Of a stretch of DNA of 64,000 nt, positions 36,130-49,000 are shown in pieces (position 1 is the stretch's first letter; each line of letters starts with the position of its first letter). The DNA lies in the NCBI GenBank assembly GCA_029783825.1, contig JAREIK010002424.1, forward strand, positions 368,818-432,817. Direction: 5' to 3'. The DNA comes from Sapria himalayana (lineage: Eukaryota; Streptophyta; Magnoliopsida; Malpighiales; Rafflesiaceae). The position numbers and the translations under genes are program-made. The notes below the pieces were generated by a model. It worked only from the letters and a program-made list of their open reading frames with translations. It was not told the DNA's origin and did not search any database.

Positions 36130-38200
36130 AATTATTTGCTACACCATGTCATCTATTTTAATTGTAGTTGCAGTTAGCTATTTTAAAAACAAACTACGTT
36201 ATGTAAGGACCTTCCAAACACTTAGTGGAAGTAATTCATGGAATGCAATTGGTATTAATCTCTACATAAAGACATGGCAGTCATGACTTTTCATTCCAAA
36301 TAATTTAAGATTCTTCATATCCACGCATCTACCCATATTTGACACATATCCATCAGGGAATTTCAAATTTTTAACCCATTCACATAATATCTATCTTGCC
36401 TTCTTATCAAGTGTGTAGCAAGCTTAAAAGAATTTTTTTGTAAACTCATTTAGTTTTAATTCAGGACGCCAAAAATAAGCATTCAGCTCTCGTCTTGATT
36501 TTAAAGTATCTTTTGTTTTTCCATCTTCATTAAGGACAATGTTGAAAACATTGTCAAAATTTTTTTTTTAATATGCATTACATTTATGTTATGAAGAATT
36601 AAATTGGACTTCCAATAGGGCAAGTCCCAAAATATACTATGTTTCCTTCAGCCAAATAATTTGCCTTTTGGTCTATTACTTCTAGTAGCATCCTTTTGGT
36701 CTATTACTTCTAGTGCAACTGTCATCACAAATTTATTTTTTCGAAATGCAATTCTATTTTTTCGAAATGGATGATTCGTAGGTAGAAACTAACGATGGTT
36801 ATCAAACCATGACTATTTACCACTAAATTTGAAGGTAAATGCATCAGAATTTGTCAGGCAATATGGGCATGCGAATGATCCTGTAGTACTCTAGCCAGAC
36901 AACATGAATATGTAGGAAAATTACTTACCATCTACATAAGGGCTGCCCACAATGAAAATTTGCTTCTTTGAGATATCATATGTATTCATGCCAATATCCC
37001 ATAAATGATTTAACTATCCAATAAGAGCCTGTAAGAAAACATCGAGCATGTCTTTCGGATTTTTTAGCCCTAGAACCAATATTGACAAAATCATATATTA
37101 CTCCTTCAAACACAACCATGCATGCAAGTTATAAGGTGTCACAATCACTGACCATGTTGAATACTATTGTCTAGATTGCCCAAATGGCTGAAATCCATCA
37201 GTGCAAAGACCTAATCTCATATCTCAACTTTATGCTGCAAAAACTTGATGTGTATTATTAAAATGCATCCAAGCAAGTGAATCTGATGGATGACACATTA
37301 CTCCTTCTTCAACCTCATGCTCAGAATGCCACCTCATATCATTTGCCGTAGCATTTGATGCATATAGTCTCTGTAATCGAAGAATTAATGGAAAAAAATA
37401 TTTCTTCTTGAAGGCAACCTTCAATTTTTCTAGCGTATCTACAACAAGAGTTTCCTTCCTAAACTGAGATTGATCACAAAACTTACAACTAATTAAATCA
37501 CTATCACCACCCCAATTTAACATGCATCCATTTACACAACAATCAATTTTTTCCACTGGTAGACCAATTCCTCGTAGTAACTTTTTAGTGGTGTAAAAGT
37601 TGTTAGTGATCAAATTATTATCCCGAACAATCTCTTTCATCAGTTCTGTCACCTTTTCAAATAATTTTTCAAACATATGATTTTCTGACTTAATGCTCAT
37701 TAGTAGAGCCACAAGTGACAATTGCGAATGTGTTTTACAACCAAGCCACAACTCTTTATCTGGAGCTTTAAGCATTTCATAAAATCTCTGAGCTTCAAGA
37801 TTAGGTGGTTTATCCATGTAATTCATATTGAAGTCAGCACCAACAGCTTCCGTGATCATTCTATGGTATGTGTTTGATGATTCTTCACCACAAGCAAACG
37901 ATTCAATACCCTCATTTTGGTCAATATTCAGAGCTATTGTACTTTCTTCATGATAAATCCAAACAAAATAATTTGGCACATAGCCATATTTAGCCAAATG
38001 ATATCTTATAGTGTTTGTATCACGAAAAGGGATATTCTGACACTTTTGATGAGATACTTAATTTTTTCTCCATTCATCAATATTGATTGACTACATGCAA
38101 AATTGATCAAAGTTTCAAGCCAATCAAAAAATCTTTATTCAAAATTCCATTAATAACCTTTTGGTACATCCACTAACGATCTGAGCTCATTTTGCCCTAT
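36130..38200 (-). pseudogene. CACTA transposase TNP2, decayed
   Basis: The minus-strand translation follows plant EnSpm/CACTA TNP2 through its domains. At 38200-38000 it starts as a transposase-associated domain (WMYQK, INFAC, CQNIPF) with frameshifts. At 37997-37230 is a 255-codon open stretch: YGYVPNYFVWIYHEES, YTTKKLLRGIGL, NWGGDSDLISCKFC, PLILRLQRLYAS and GVMCHPSDSLAWMHF. Beyond a TAA and a TGA the same frame continues with MRLGLCTDGFQPFG, WSVIVTPYNLHAW, LKNPKDML, MLSGWSTTGSFACPYC and FLPTNHPF, to about 36760. At 36570-36150 the DUF4218-type C-terminal part is visible (FDNVFNIVLNEDGKTKD, FPDGYVSN, CVDMKNLKLFGMKSHDCHV). At least eight in-frame stops are counted between 37230 and 36760. The protein would cut element ends; this copy is inactive, although a spliced short form cannot be excluded by eye. 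Confidence 0.93.
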
Positions 38201-38379
38201 TTTATTTACAAAAAATAATGCCCAATCATTATTATAAATAAAACATTCTATTACTTTAAAATATACAAATAATTAAATAAAATTACTTACAGTTATATAT
38301 TTAAAATTTAAATATCATGAAAATCGAGGCAATGCGATTGCAGAATCTACATTAATAAATAAAGTAATTTTTAGCACAA
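38201..38379. other. Upstream region of TNP2 pseudogene
   Basis: AT-rich region where the promoter of the minus-strand transposase would lie. No clear TATA box can be singled out in such AT-rich DNA. Confidence 0.3.
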
Positions 38380-40030
38380 TAAAGATTAAAAGATATCATA
38401 GTTATACTATTTTTGTAGATATCAAATCGGCATACCTAAGTATGTATACTAGTTATGTATAAAATACACGTGCATATTGATGTATACTATTTTTGTAGAT
38501 ATCAAGTCGGCAAACCTAAGTATATATACTATTTATATATTGTTTTTATATAGGGTCACCATCAAAATCCACACAATGACAACGCATTATATCACAAATA
38601 CATGAAGCATGTATATGAATAAGTTTATATATGAAATCCAAGCATACCATGGTGATCAAAGAAAAAATGTGGAAATAAAAAAAAATAGAATAAAAATGCT
38701 CACTCTTCGATTAATAACAAATTAAAACTTAAACCTCAAATTAATTTTAGTTGAATCGGTGTCAAGAGATAATGCCGGAATGAGGAGGAATTCGACTCTG
38801 TTACTATTAGAGATGCATCAAGTCGAGAGAGATAATGTATGTTTTAAGATAATATTTATATTTTTAATTATTAAAACATTAAATAACCAATATATATAAA
38901 AAAAAATACTCATTAATATTATTTACTATCAAAATATTTTCAATAAAATTAATGTGCATGTATCAATGCACAAATGAAAAACAAATACCTTACAATTTTT
39001 TCTTATAATATTAATTAAACAATAAATATATAAACAATAAAAAAATATGTTTTGCCTTAAAAAATTATCAAATAGGTATGAAATTAACAAACTTCATATA
39101 ATAATATATAAATGAAAAGATGATTTGTCTTCTAGCCACTCGCCTAAAAGTTATAAATTACAGTTAATGTTAAAAAATCTATAAAAATTTATATTTTATG
39201 GTTATAAATTTTTAAGAATTCATATTAATTTTTACCAAGATAACATGAAATAATTTTAAATGCATAGAATTTCATATTATTTGATATAATTAATAATTTT
39301 TAAAATTCAAAAAATTACTTAAAGTGAGAAGATAATTAAAAAAAATAATATTTATTATTTTATAAAAAAATTAATGTTAAGAACTAATTGTAAAAATATT
39401 ATTCAATTGTTTAATTTTTATAAATTTTAGTAGGATTAAACATCTATATATTTATTTATAATTATAATTATTTTTTTTAACTTTATTGAAAAAAAGTATA
39501 TTTTTATTATATTTCAAAATTTTCTAGATTTGTATTATTTATTTTTTTAAAAGTGTTTCATAATCATTAAATTTTTCTAATACATATAATAATATTAATA
39601 TTTACTAGTTTATTTGTCAATTCAGATATTTTTGAAAATATTTTTTATTTTATCATTCAATGAATTAATTTACATTTAAATTAGTAGAAATTTTAATGTA
39701 TGTTAATTTAATTTTTAAATTATCGAAAAAATTATTATACTTTTTGAAGTAATTATTTAGGTTCTTAATTAAAAATTTTATAAAAATTTTTTGTAGAATT
39801 TTTTAAAAAATTAATACATCATTAAAATAGTTATTTTAATTCTAAATTAATATAATTTTTTTGTATTTTTATTTATATTAAATTAATTATTTATAATATT
39901 ATTATTTTTTTGATTTTATGAGAAGAATGTGTGTTTCAATGATTGCTCATCTATAGACCAATAACATAAATTTAATAAACAAAAATAAATAAAATATTAA
40001 AATAAATAATAAATAAAAATAATTATATAA
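38380..40030 (+). mobile_element. Element D right arm
   Basis: Non-coding arm homologous to 10985-12630 of A and to the two halves of C's right arm. Includes AGAAGAATGTGTGTTTCAATG and GACCAATAACATAAATTTAATA just before the subterminal repeats; both landmarks also occur in A (12510-12570) and C (41890-41960). No gene. Confidence 0.8.
38403..38562 (+). repeat. 80-bp tandem duplication in element D right arm
   Basis: 38403-38482 and 38483-38562 both start TATACTATTTTTGTAGATAT and continue with CAA(A/G)TCGGCA(T/A)ACCTAAGTAT. Element A has a single related copy near 10975-11035. Confidence 0.8.
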
Positions 40031-40039
40031 TTAAATATT

Positions 40040-41149
40040 GGCTAGGGAAGTATCATCGCTAAATCCGTAGCTAAATTATGGAATTTATAAGCTAGGAAAA
40101 ATTCATCGCTATATTATGAATTTTATTAGCTCGAGAAAATCAATAGCTAAATCAATCGCTAAATTACAAATTTTATAAGCTAGGGAAATTCCGTCTCTAA
40201 ATTAGTCGCAAAATTAAAGATTTTATTTTCTACAAAAATTCTGTCGCTAAATTCGTCACTAATTTATGGATTTTAGTAGCTAGGGATATTCGCTCACTAA
40301 ATCCATAGCTAAAATATGGATTTTATTAGCTAGGGAAAATCCGGTGCTAAATTCATAGCTAAAATATGGATTCTATTAGCTAGTAAATCCCTTGCTAAAT
40401 CCGTAGCTAAAATAATAATTTTATTAGTAAGGGAAAATTCATTGCTAAATTCATCTCAAAATTCATCACTAAATAAAAGATTTTATTAGCAAGGAAAAGT
40501 CAGTTGCTAAATCTGTCGCTAAATCATGGATTTTATTAGCGGGGGAAAATCCGTCGCTAAATCAAGGATTCTATTAGCAAGGGAAAATCCATCACAAAAT
40601 CTGTCACTAAATGAATGATTTTATTAGCAAGGGAAATTTTGTTTCTAAATTCATCGCTAAAAATTAGCTTAAAAAAATTCATCGCTAAATCCGTTACGAA
40701 TTTCAGGATTTATTAGTGAGAGATATTTTATCGCAATATCCGTTGCTAAAATCACCGCTTTTCTTGAAGGAGAATTAGGAAAATTTTATGTCGCTAATCA
40801 GTCGCTAAATCCATCGCTAAATACATCGCAAAATCTATCGCTAAAATCCCTGCTTTTCTTGAACAGAAGTTACGAAAATTTTTTATAGCTAATCCGTCGC
40901 TAAATTCATCGCTAAAATCCATACTTTTCATGAACGGAAGTTCCGAAAATTTTTCATCGCTAAATCCTCGCTAAAATTCTCACTTTTCTTTAGTAGAATT
41001 TTTGAAAATTTTTCCCTCGCTAATCCGTCACTAATCCAGTGCTATTTTTTTTCATTAAAAAATCATCAATTCCTTGCTATTCTCTAGCTAATTCCTTGTA
41101 AATTAGCTAGGGATTAATCCCTAGCTAATTTTCCCTAGCTAAATCAATA
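40040..41149 (+). repeat. Element D right subterminal tandem repeats
   Basis: From 40040 to about 40740 some 13 units of about 50 bp alternate TTTATTAGCTAGGGAAA and TCCGTCGCTAAATCCGTCGC. From about 40745 to 41040 come four longer units (about 80-100 bp) containing GCTTTTCTTGAACGGAAGTT or variants. Density and length are higher than at the left end. Confidence 0.85.
41104..41127 (+). promoter_or_regulatory. Subterminal palindrome, D right end
   Basis: Perfect inverted pair of TAGCTAGGGATT half-sites, about 35 bp inside the right terminus. Counterpart of 31851-31874 and 18184-18207. Confidence 0.5.
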
Positions 41150-41162
41150 TTTTCTTATAGTG

Positions 41163-41384
41163 AAAACTTGAATTAAAATCAACTTAGGGTCAGTTTGGTA
41201 GTAATTTTTCAAAAGTGTTTATAGGGCTAAATATAATTTTAAGTATTTTTAAGACAAAAAAAATTTATTAGTAATATTTTAGATAACTCTTTTGAAATCC
41301 TAAAAAAAACTTGAAGTATTGTTTTAATAACTACACTAACATAATTATTTTTTAAATCATCAAAATTATTTTTATCTAATTAAA
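41163..41384. other. About 220-bp insert between D and the resumed arm of C
   Basis: Element A shows that the sequence after the D insertion point should read AAACATCTATGTATT. That match resumes only at 41385. The intervening DNA contains TAGGGTCAGTTTGGTAGT, a phrase common at ends of small plant hAT-type MITEs. It is bracketed by AAAAC on both sides (41163-41167 and about 41383-41387), which may be a short target duplication. Terminal inverted repeats are not clear. Confidence 0.35.
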
Positions 41385-42430
41385 ACATCTTTGTATTTAT
41401 CTTTAAATATAAGTTTATTTTCTTTTAAATTTTATGAAAAATTTAAAATTTTTTTTATAATTCAAAAATTTTTAATATTTTAGTAAATATTTTTAAAAAA
41501 AATTCATATAACGATAAAATTTTATTTTTATATTAAATAATAAAAATATTTACTTGTTTATTGATTAATTCAGGTATTTTTATAATTTTTTTATTTAATC
41601 ATACAATTAAATATTTTAGCTTTTTATTAGTATTAATTTTTAAGTATTTTCATTTATTAATTAAAATATCTTAAAAATGATAAATTATATAATTAATTAT
41701 TTAATGCTTATTTAATACAAATATTTATATAACATAATTAAATTTTTTGGAAAACTATTTTGTTTTATTTTTTAATAATTTTATAATCATAAAAAATAGT
41801 TATTTTAGTCTTTATTAATATAAACTTTTATTTGTATTTAAATATTTTTGCAATTATTTATTTATAATATCTTATTTTATAATTATATGGGAAGAATGTG
41901 TCCCTCAAGGTTTGCTCATCAATAGACCATGACATATATTTAATATAAAAAATTACACAAAATATTAAAACAAATAATATATAAAAAATTTAAATCATTA
42001 AAGATTAGTAATGAAAATTATCCCCAGCCCAAATAGCTAGAAAAATATTCATAGTTAAACTCATATATTTTGTGAAAAATATCATTATAAAAATAATCAC
42101 TGGCAATTAAATATAAAATCATAAAAAAAATTTCAGAATATTATTTAAGGCGGGATTTTGTATCCAACTAATTAGCTAGGAAAAATCCATCTCTTAAGTC
42201 ATTGCTAAAATGCCCACCAATCTTTGAGTTAAAATTTAGGATAATATTAGTTAGGGACATTTTTAAATCTAAAATTTCCAACTCTTATTCATCACAAATT
42301 CATCGAAAATTTGTAATTTAATGTAAAATCAAACATCTCTTGCTATTCTCTAGCTAATCCCTCACTAATTAGATATGGATTATTTCTCTAGCTAAATTTC
42401 CATAGCTAAATAGATATTTTATTATAGCGA
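41385..42430 (+). mobile_element. Element C right arm, part 2, and right terminus
   Basis: Continues the alignment with A from 12004 (ACATCT.TGTATT, TTATTTTCTTTTAAATTT, TATTTACTTGTTTATT). From 42000 it has degenerate TAGCTAGGAAAAATCC units, and it ends TAGCTAAATAGATATTTTATTATAGCG. That aligns base by base with D's TAGCTAAATCAATATTTTCTTATAGTG and fixes C's right end at 42430. Confidence 0.75.
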
Positions 42431-43938
42431 AATAGACATATTGATAGATAGATAGACAAAATATAAACAGATAAAGACAGATAGGTAGATAAACAGATAG
42501 ATAGATTGATTGATAGATTGGTTGATAGATAGATAAATAGATAGATAGATAAATAGATAGATAAACAATTAGATAGATAAACATATAGATAGACTAATAG
42601 ATAAACTAATAGATAGTTAAATAGATAAATAGATACATAGATAGATAGTAAGTTAGATAGATAGATGAATAGACATATAGGTAGATATATTGAAAGAAAG
42701 AAAGAAAGATATATAGATAGACAGATAGATAGATACTAAGATACATACATACATTGATATATAGAGACATAGATAGATAAATAGATAGATATATAGATAA
42801 ATAGATAGACATATAGATAGATAGATCGATAAATAGACATATAAACAAATAGATAGACATATACTTAGACAGATAGATATATAGATAGATAAACAGATCG
42901 ATATATAGATAGATAGATAGACAAAAAGATAAAAAGATAGATAGATAGATAAAAGAAAAATAGATAGATATATAGATATACAGATATATAGATAGATATA
43001 TAAATAGATAGATACATGGATATATAAAAACAAGATAGACAAATAGATAGACAAATAATAGAAAAAAGATGGATAGATATATAGACAGAGAGATAGACAG
43101 ATAGATAGACAGTCATATAGACACCCATATAGAAAGACACACTGATAGATAGACACAAATAGATAAAAAAACAGACAAATAATTAGATAGATAGACATTA
43201 AGACAAACACAAAAACAAACAGAAAGATAGTCACTTAGGCAGATAGTTAGGGAGGCAGGTAGATAAATAGACAGATAGATAGATAAACACACAAACAAAC
43301 AAATAGATAGACAGACAAAAAGATAGATAGATAGATAGAGAAACAAATTGATAGACAAATATATTGACAAATTGATTGCTAGATAGATATAGAAATATAT
43401 AAGAAGATAGAAAAATAGATAGATTAAGAGATAGATAGAAAAATAGATAGATTAAGAGATAGATAGACAAATAGATAGACAGATAAATAAAAATATAGAT
43501 TGAAAGAAAGAAAGAAAGAAAGATAAGTAGATTTAAAGATTGATAGACAAATAGATAGACATACAAATAGACAGATAGATAGAAAGATAGATAGATATTA
43601 AAATAGACAAACAGATGGACAGACAGATAGACAGACAGATAGATAGATAAATAGATAGACAAACAAACAAACAAATATATAGACAGATAGATAAATAGAT
43701 ACACAAATAGAAAGATAGAATGAGAGTCAAGGAGGTAGAAAGTCAATCAGGTAGGTAGACAAATAGATAGATAGATAAAAAGATAGATAGACAAATAAAT
43801 AAACAGACAAATAGATAAACAAATAGGAAAATAGACATATAGATAGTTTGATAGATAGATTAATACACAAATTGATATACTGATAGATAGACAGATTGAT
43901 ACAGAGATTGATAGAAAGATAGATAGAATGATAAATAG

Positions 43939-43979
<41 letters not shown>

Positions 43980-46059
43980 GTCAGATAGATAGACAGATAG
44001 AAAGATATATATAGATAGATAGATAGAGAGATTGATAGACAGATTGATATATAAATTGAAATATAGATTGATAGAGAGATTGAAAGATAAACATATAAAT
44101 ATACAACCAGATAGACAAATAGATAGAAAGATAGACATATAGATAGACAGGTGGAGAGATTTTTAGACTTCAGGCAGGTAGACAATTAGGCAGGTAGGCA
44201 GGCAATTAGACAAAAAGACAGACAAACTAATAGACAAATAGATACACTGATAAGAAGACATTTAAATAAACAAATAGATAGTTAGATAGATAGATAGAAT
44301 GTTTGATATATAGATTAATTGACAGATTAAATAGACTGATAGATAGACTAATTGATAGGAAAATTGTTCGATATATTGATATACATATTGATAGATAAAT
44401 AGATTGATTGATTGATTGATCGAAAGAAAGATATATAGACATAAGATAGATAAATAGATCGATAGATTATCAGAGAAATAAATATAAAGATAGATAGATA
44501 AATAGATACAAAAACATACAGATAAAGAGATTGATATATAGATAGAAAGATTAATTGATTTATAGATAGAATGATATATATACATATAGATAGACATAAA
44601 GATTGATAGATTATTAGAGAAATAGATAGATAGATACATAAATAGATAGATAGATAGATAATTAAATAGATATATAGATAAAGATATAGATAAAAAGATG
44701 GATATAAAGAAAGATAGATAGTTAGATAGAAAGATATATAAATAGTTATATAATTAGATAGATAGCCAGATATATAGACATAGATAGATAGACATACGGA
44801 TAGATACACAGATTTATATACATATAGATAAACAAATAGGTTGAAGACATTCATACTGACACAGATAAACAGATAGACATTCAGGTAGGCAGATAATTAG
44901 AGAGACATGCAGATAAATAGATAGATAGATATATAGATAGATAGGCAAACAAACAGATATATAGATAAATAGATAAATAGATAGATGGATGGATAGATAG
45001 ATATATAGACAAATAGATAGACATATAGAAAGATATCATGATAGATAGAAATATAGATAGATTGATAGATAGATAGATTGATAGATAGATAGATTGATAA
45101 ATAGATAGATATACATATAGAGAGATAGATAGACAGACAAACAGACAGATATATAGATATTTAATCAAATAGATTTACATGTAGATAGATAGATAGAAAG
45201 AGAGACATGCAGACAAATAAATAGATGCATAGATAGATACATAGACAGATAAATAATAGACAAACGGATAGATAGATAGTTAGATAGATAGATCAATGGA
45301 TTGATAGATAAATAGATAGACAAACATAGCGATAGATAGATAGACAAATAGATAAGTAGATTAATAAATTTATAGATAGTGAGATACAATGACAAACATA
45401 CATACATAACGATAGATAGATAGACAGATAGACAAATAGACAGATAGAAAGATAGAATGGTAGATAGATAAATAAATTGATACATACATAGATAGATAGA
45501 TAGATAGAAGTCAGATAGATAAACAGATAGATAGACATATAGTTAGATAGATATATATATAGATAAAAAGACAGATAAAAAGACAGATTGATATGGAGAA
45601 GGATAGATAGATTGGTATATAGATTTATAGACAAAATGATTAATTGATAGATAGATAGATTGATAGACAAGCAGATAGACAAATAAATAGATTGAGATAT
45701 CATCAGATTGATAGATATATTAATGATAGATTAATAAATATATAGATAAAAAGAAATAGACATATAAATATACACCTTGATAGAAATATTGATAGATAAA
45801 TAGACAGATAGATAAACATATAGATAAATAGATAGATAGTTAGATAAATATATAAATACATAGACAAATATATATATTGATTTTTTGATAGACATAATGA
45901 TTGACAGATTTATTGATATATTGAAATATAGATTGATACTCATATTGATAAATAGATTGATAGATAAATTTATAAACAATTAGAATGAAATATAGATAGA
46001 TAGATAGATATATAGATAGATAGACAAATAGATAGAAAAATAAATTGATAGATAGATAT

Positions 46060-46090
<31 letters not shown>

Positions 46091-49000
46091 TTATGATCGA
46101 TAGATAGATAGATATACAAATAGATATACAAATGTATAGATAATAAATAGATAGATAGATAGAGAGACAAATAGAAAATAGATAGATAGATATATAGATA
46201 TATTGATTAATAGATAGATAGATTAAGATTGATAAACTAAATAGATTCATATACTTATTGAAAGGCTGATAAAAATTCAATTTGATAGATAGATAGACTA
46301 ATAGATAAAGTAATAGATAAACTATTAGATAGATAGATTGATTAATTAAATGATAGACATATTGATATATAGATTTATAAACATATTGATAGATAAATTT
46401 ATAGACATATTTATAGACACGTTTATTGATCGATTAATTGATGGATTGATAGATAGATTGATAGACAGATTGATAGATAGATTAATAGACAGATTGATAG
46501 ACAGATGAATAGATAGATTGATAAAAAATAGATAGATAGATAGACAGATAGATAAATAGACATATTGATAAACATATCGGTATATAGATAGATAAATAGA
46601 TAGATTGATAGATGAATTCATAGAAAAATTGATAGATAGGTTTATAGATAGATTGATAGACAGATTAATATAAAGATTGATAAACAGAATGATAGATAGA
46701 TAGATATGTAAATAGATATATAGACTGATAAGCACATAAATAGACATAAAGATAGCTAGAAAGCTAGATAGAATATTAGGCAGATATAAAGATAGATAGA
46801 TATATACAGATAGAAAGGCATATAGATAGTCAGATAGATAGATAGATTGGCATACAGATGGATAGATAGATAGACAAAAAATAAACAGATAGATTGATTG
46901 ATAAATAGACAGATAGATAGACAGACACACAGATAGATAGAGAGATAGATAAGTATATATATTTTACATTTAAATATATTGATATATTAACACATAAATA
47001 GATAGATAGATAAAAAGATTAATAGATTGATAGAGAGATAATAGATAAATACATTGACAAATAGATAGACATATAGAAAAACAAACAAATAGTTAGATAG
47101 TTAGATAGATAGACACATAGCTAGAAAGGTAAATAGATAGATAGATAGATATATAGACAGATAAATAGATAGATAGACTAATAAAGAGTAGTTTGATAGA
47201 CATGTGGATAGATAGATAGAGAGACAAATAGTAAAGCATACAAATAGATAGGCATATAGACAAATAGTCAGACAGACAGATAGACTAATAGAAAGATAGA
47301 TAGACTAAGTGACAAACAAATAGATAGATAGACAAACATATAGATAAATAGATAGATAGACACAAAGATTGACAAATAGTTAGAGAAATAGATTGAAAGA
47401 CTAACAGAAATATAGATTAAAAATTAGATAGATAGACAGATAGATAAATAGATAATAAGAGATATAGATATATAGATAGATAGACAAATAGATAGATAGA
47501 ATGTTAGAAAAATAGATAGATAGACATACAAATAGATAGATAAATACATAGATAGATAGAATGAAAGTTAGACAGAGAGAAAGAAAAATAGATAGATAGA
47601 TAAATTGATATATAGATAGATAGACATACATACAGATAGATAGATAGATAGATAGATAGACAGAGTGATAGATAGATAGACAGACAGATAGATAGATACA
47701 TAGATAGATATACAGATAGTTAGATAGATAGAAAAATAGATAAATACATAAATAAATTTATATATAAATAGATAGACAGATAGATAGAAAGATAGAAAGA
47801 AAGATAGATAGATAGGTTGACATATTGAATAATTTATTGATAGATATATTGATAAATAAATTGAAAGAATGATTGAAAGAAAATATTGATAAATAGATTT
47901 ATATAAAGATTGATATATAGATTCAGAAACAAATTGATAGATTGATTGATAGACAAACTGATAGAAAGATTGATGGATAGATTGATACAGAAATAGATGG
48001 ACAAAAAACATTTGATAGACATTTTGATAGACCGATTGATAGATAGATAGACAAACAAATTGATAAAAAAATAAATTCACTTATAGATAGATAGATATAT
48101 AGATGGATAGATAGGCATATCAATATACAGATAGATAGACATATAGATAAAGAGATAGAGAGATAGATAGATAGATAGATAGAAATATAGATAGATAGTT
48201 AGTAAGTTAGAAAAAAAGATAGATAGTTTGATATATAAATTGATAGACAAATTCATAGAATAGATCGATAGAAAGATTGTTAGACAGATTGATAGAAAGA
48301 TTGATAGACAAATTGATTGACATATTAATAGAAAGATTGATATATAGATAGATAGATAGACAGAATGATAAATAGATAGATAGATAGTCATATAGATAGA
48401 TAGATTAATAGATAGACAAACAGACAGACAGATAGATATATTGATATACACATAAATTGACTAATAGATAGATAGATATTTATATAGATAGATAGATTTA
48501 TTGATAGATAGAATGCTAGAAAGATTGATATATAGAGTGATAAACAAATAGATATACAGATAGATATATTAATAAACAAATTGATAGACATTTTCAAAAA
48601 TAGATAGATAGATAAAATAATAGATAGATTATTTGATATATTGATAGACAGATTGATAGGCAAATTGGTAGACAGATAGATAGAAAAACATCTAGATAAA
48701 TAGATAGACTAATAAAGAAATAGATAGATAATAGAAAGATAGATAGATTAATAAATAGATGGATAGAAAAAAAGATAAAGAGATGGATAGACAAATTGAT
48801 AGATAGATTAATAGGTAGATTTATAGACAGATTGATAGTAAGATTGATAGACAGATTGATATACAAATAGATAGAGAGTTTGATAAATAGATTGATAGAT
48901 AGGTAGATAGGCTTATTTATATACACATAGATTGCTAGATAGTTAGATATATAGATAGAAAGAGAGATATACACATAGATAATAGATAGATAGATACATT

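Larger units (their letters stand above)
31830..41162 (+). mobile_element. CACTA element D, full length, with decayed TNP2 gene (9333 bp)
   Basis: The ends are CACTACAAGAAAA (31830-31842) and TTTTCTTATAGTG (41150-41162), 12 of 13 bases inverted-complementary. The order is: left subterminal repeats (31843-32300), three tandem units with triplet-repeat blocks (32325-35905), TNP2 pseudogene on the minus strand (36130-38200), right arm (38380-40030) and right subterminal tandem repeats (40040-41149). Flanking triplets are AGA and AAA, an imperfect 3-bp duplication. It sits inside the right arm of element C, so it is younger than C. Confidence 0.9.
25460..42430 (+). mobile_element. CACTA element C, carrying host-gene fragments and split by element D
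   Basis: The left end CACTAAAATAGAA (25460-25472) and right end TTTTATTATAGCG (42418-42430) are degenerate versions of the CACTACAAGAAAA inverted repeat. The left subterminal block (25480-25740) aligns with 32090-32280 of D. The right arm aligns with A and D but is interrupted by D at 31830. Without D (9333 bp) the element is about 7.6 kb. Inside are topoisomerase II-like and CIP7-like fragments and a SINE-like insert; no TNP2 transposase is recognisable, so it would be non-autonomous. Flanking triplets are AAT on the left and AAA on the right, so a 3-bp target duplication is only partly supported. TATC array lies to its left and GATA array to its right. Confidence 0.7.
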
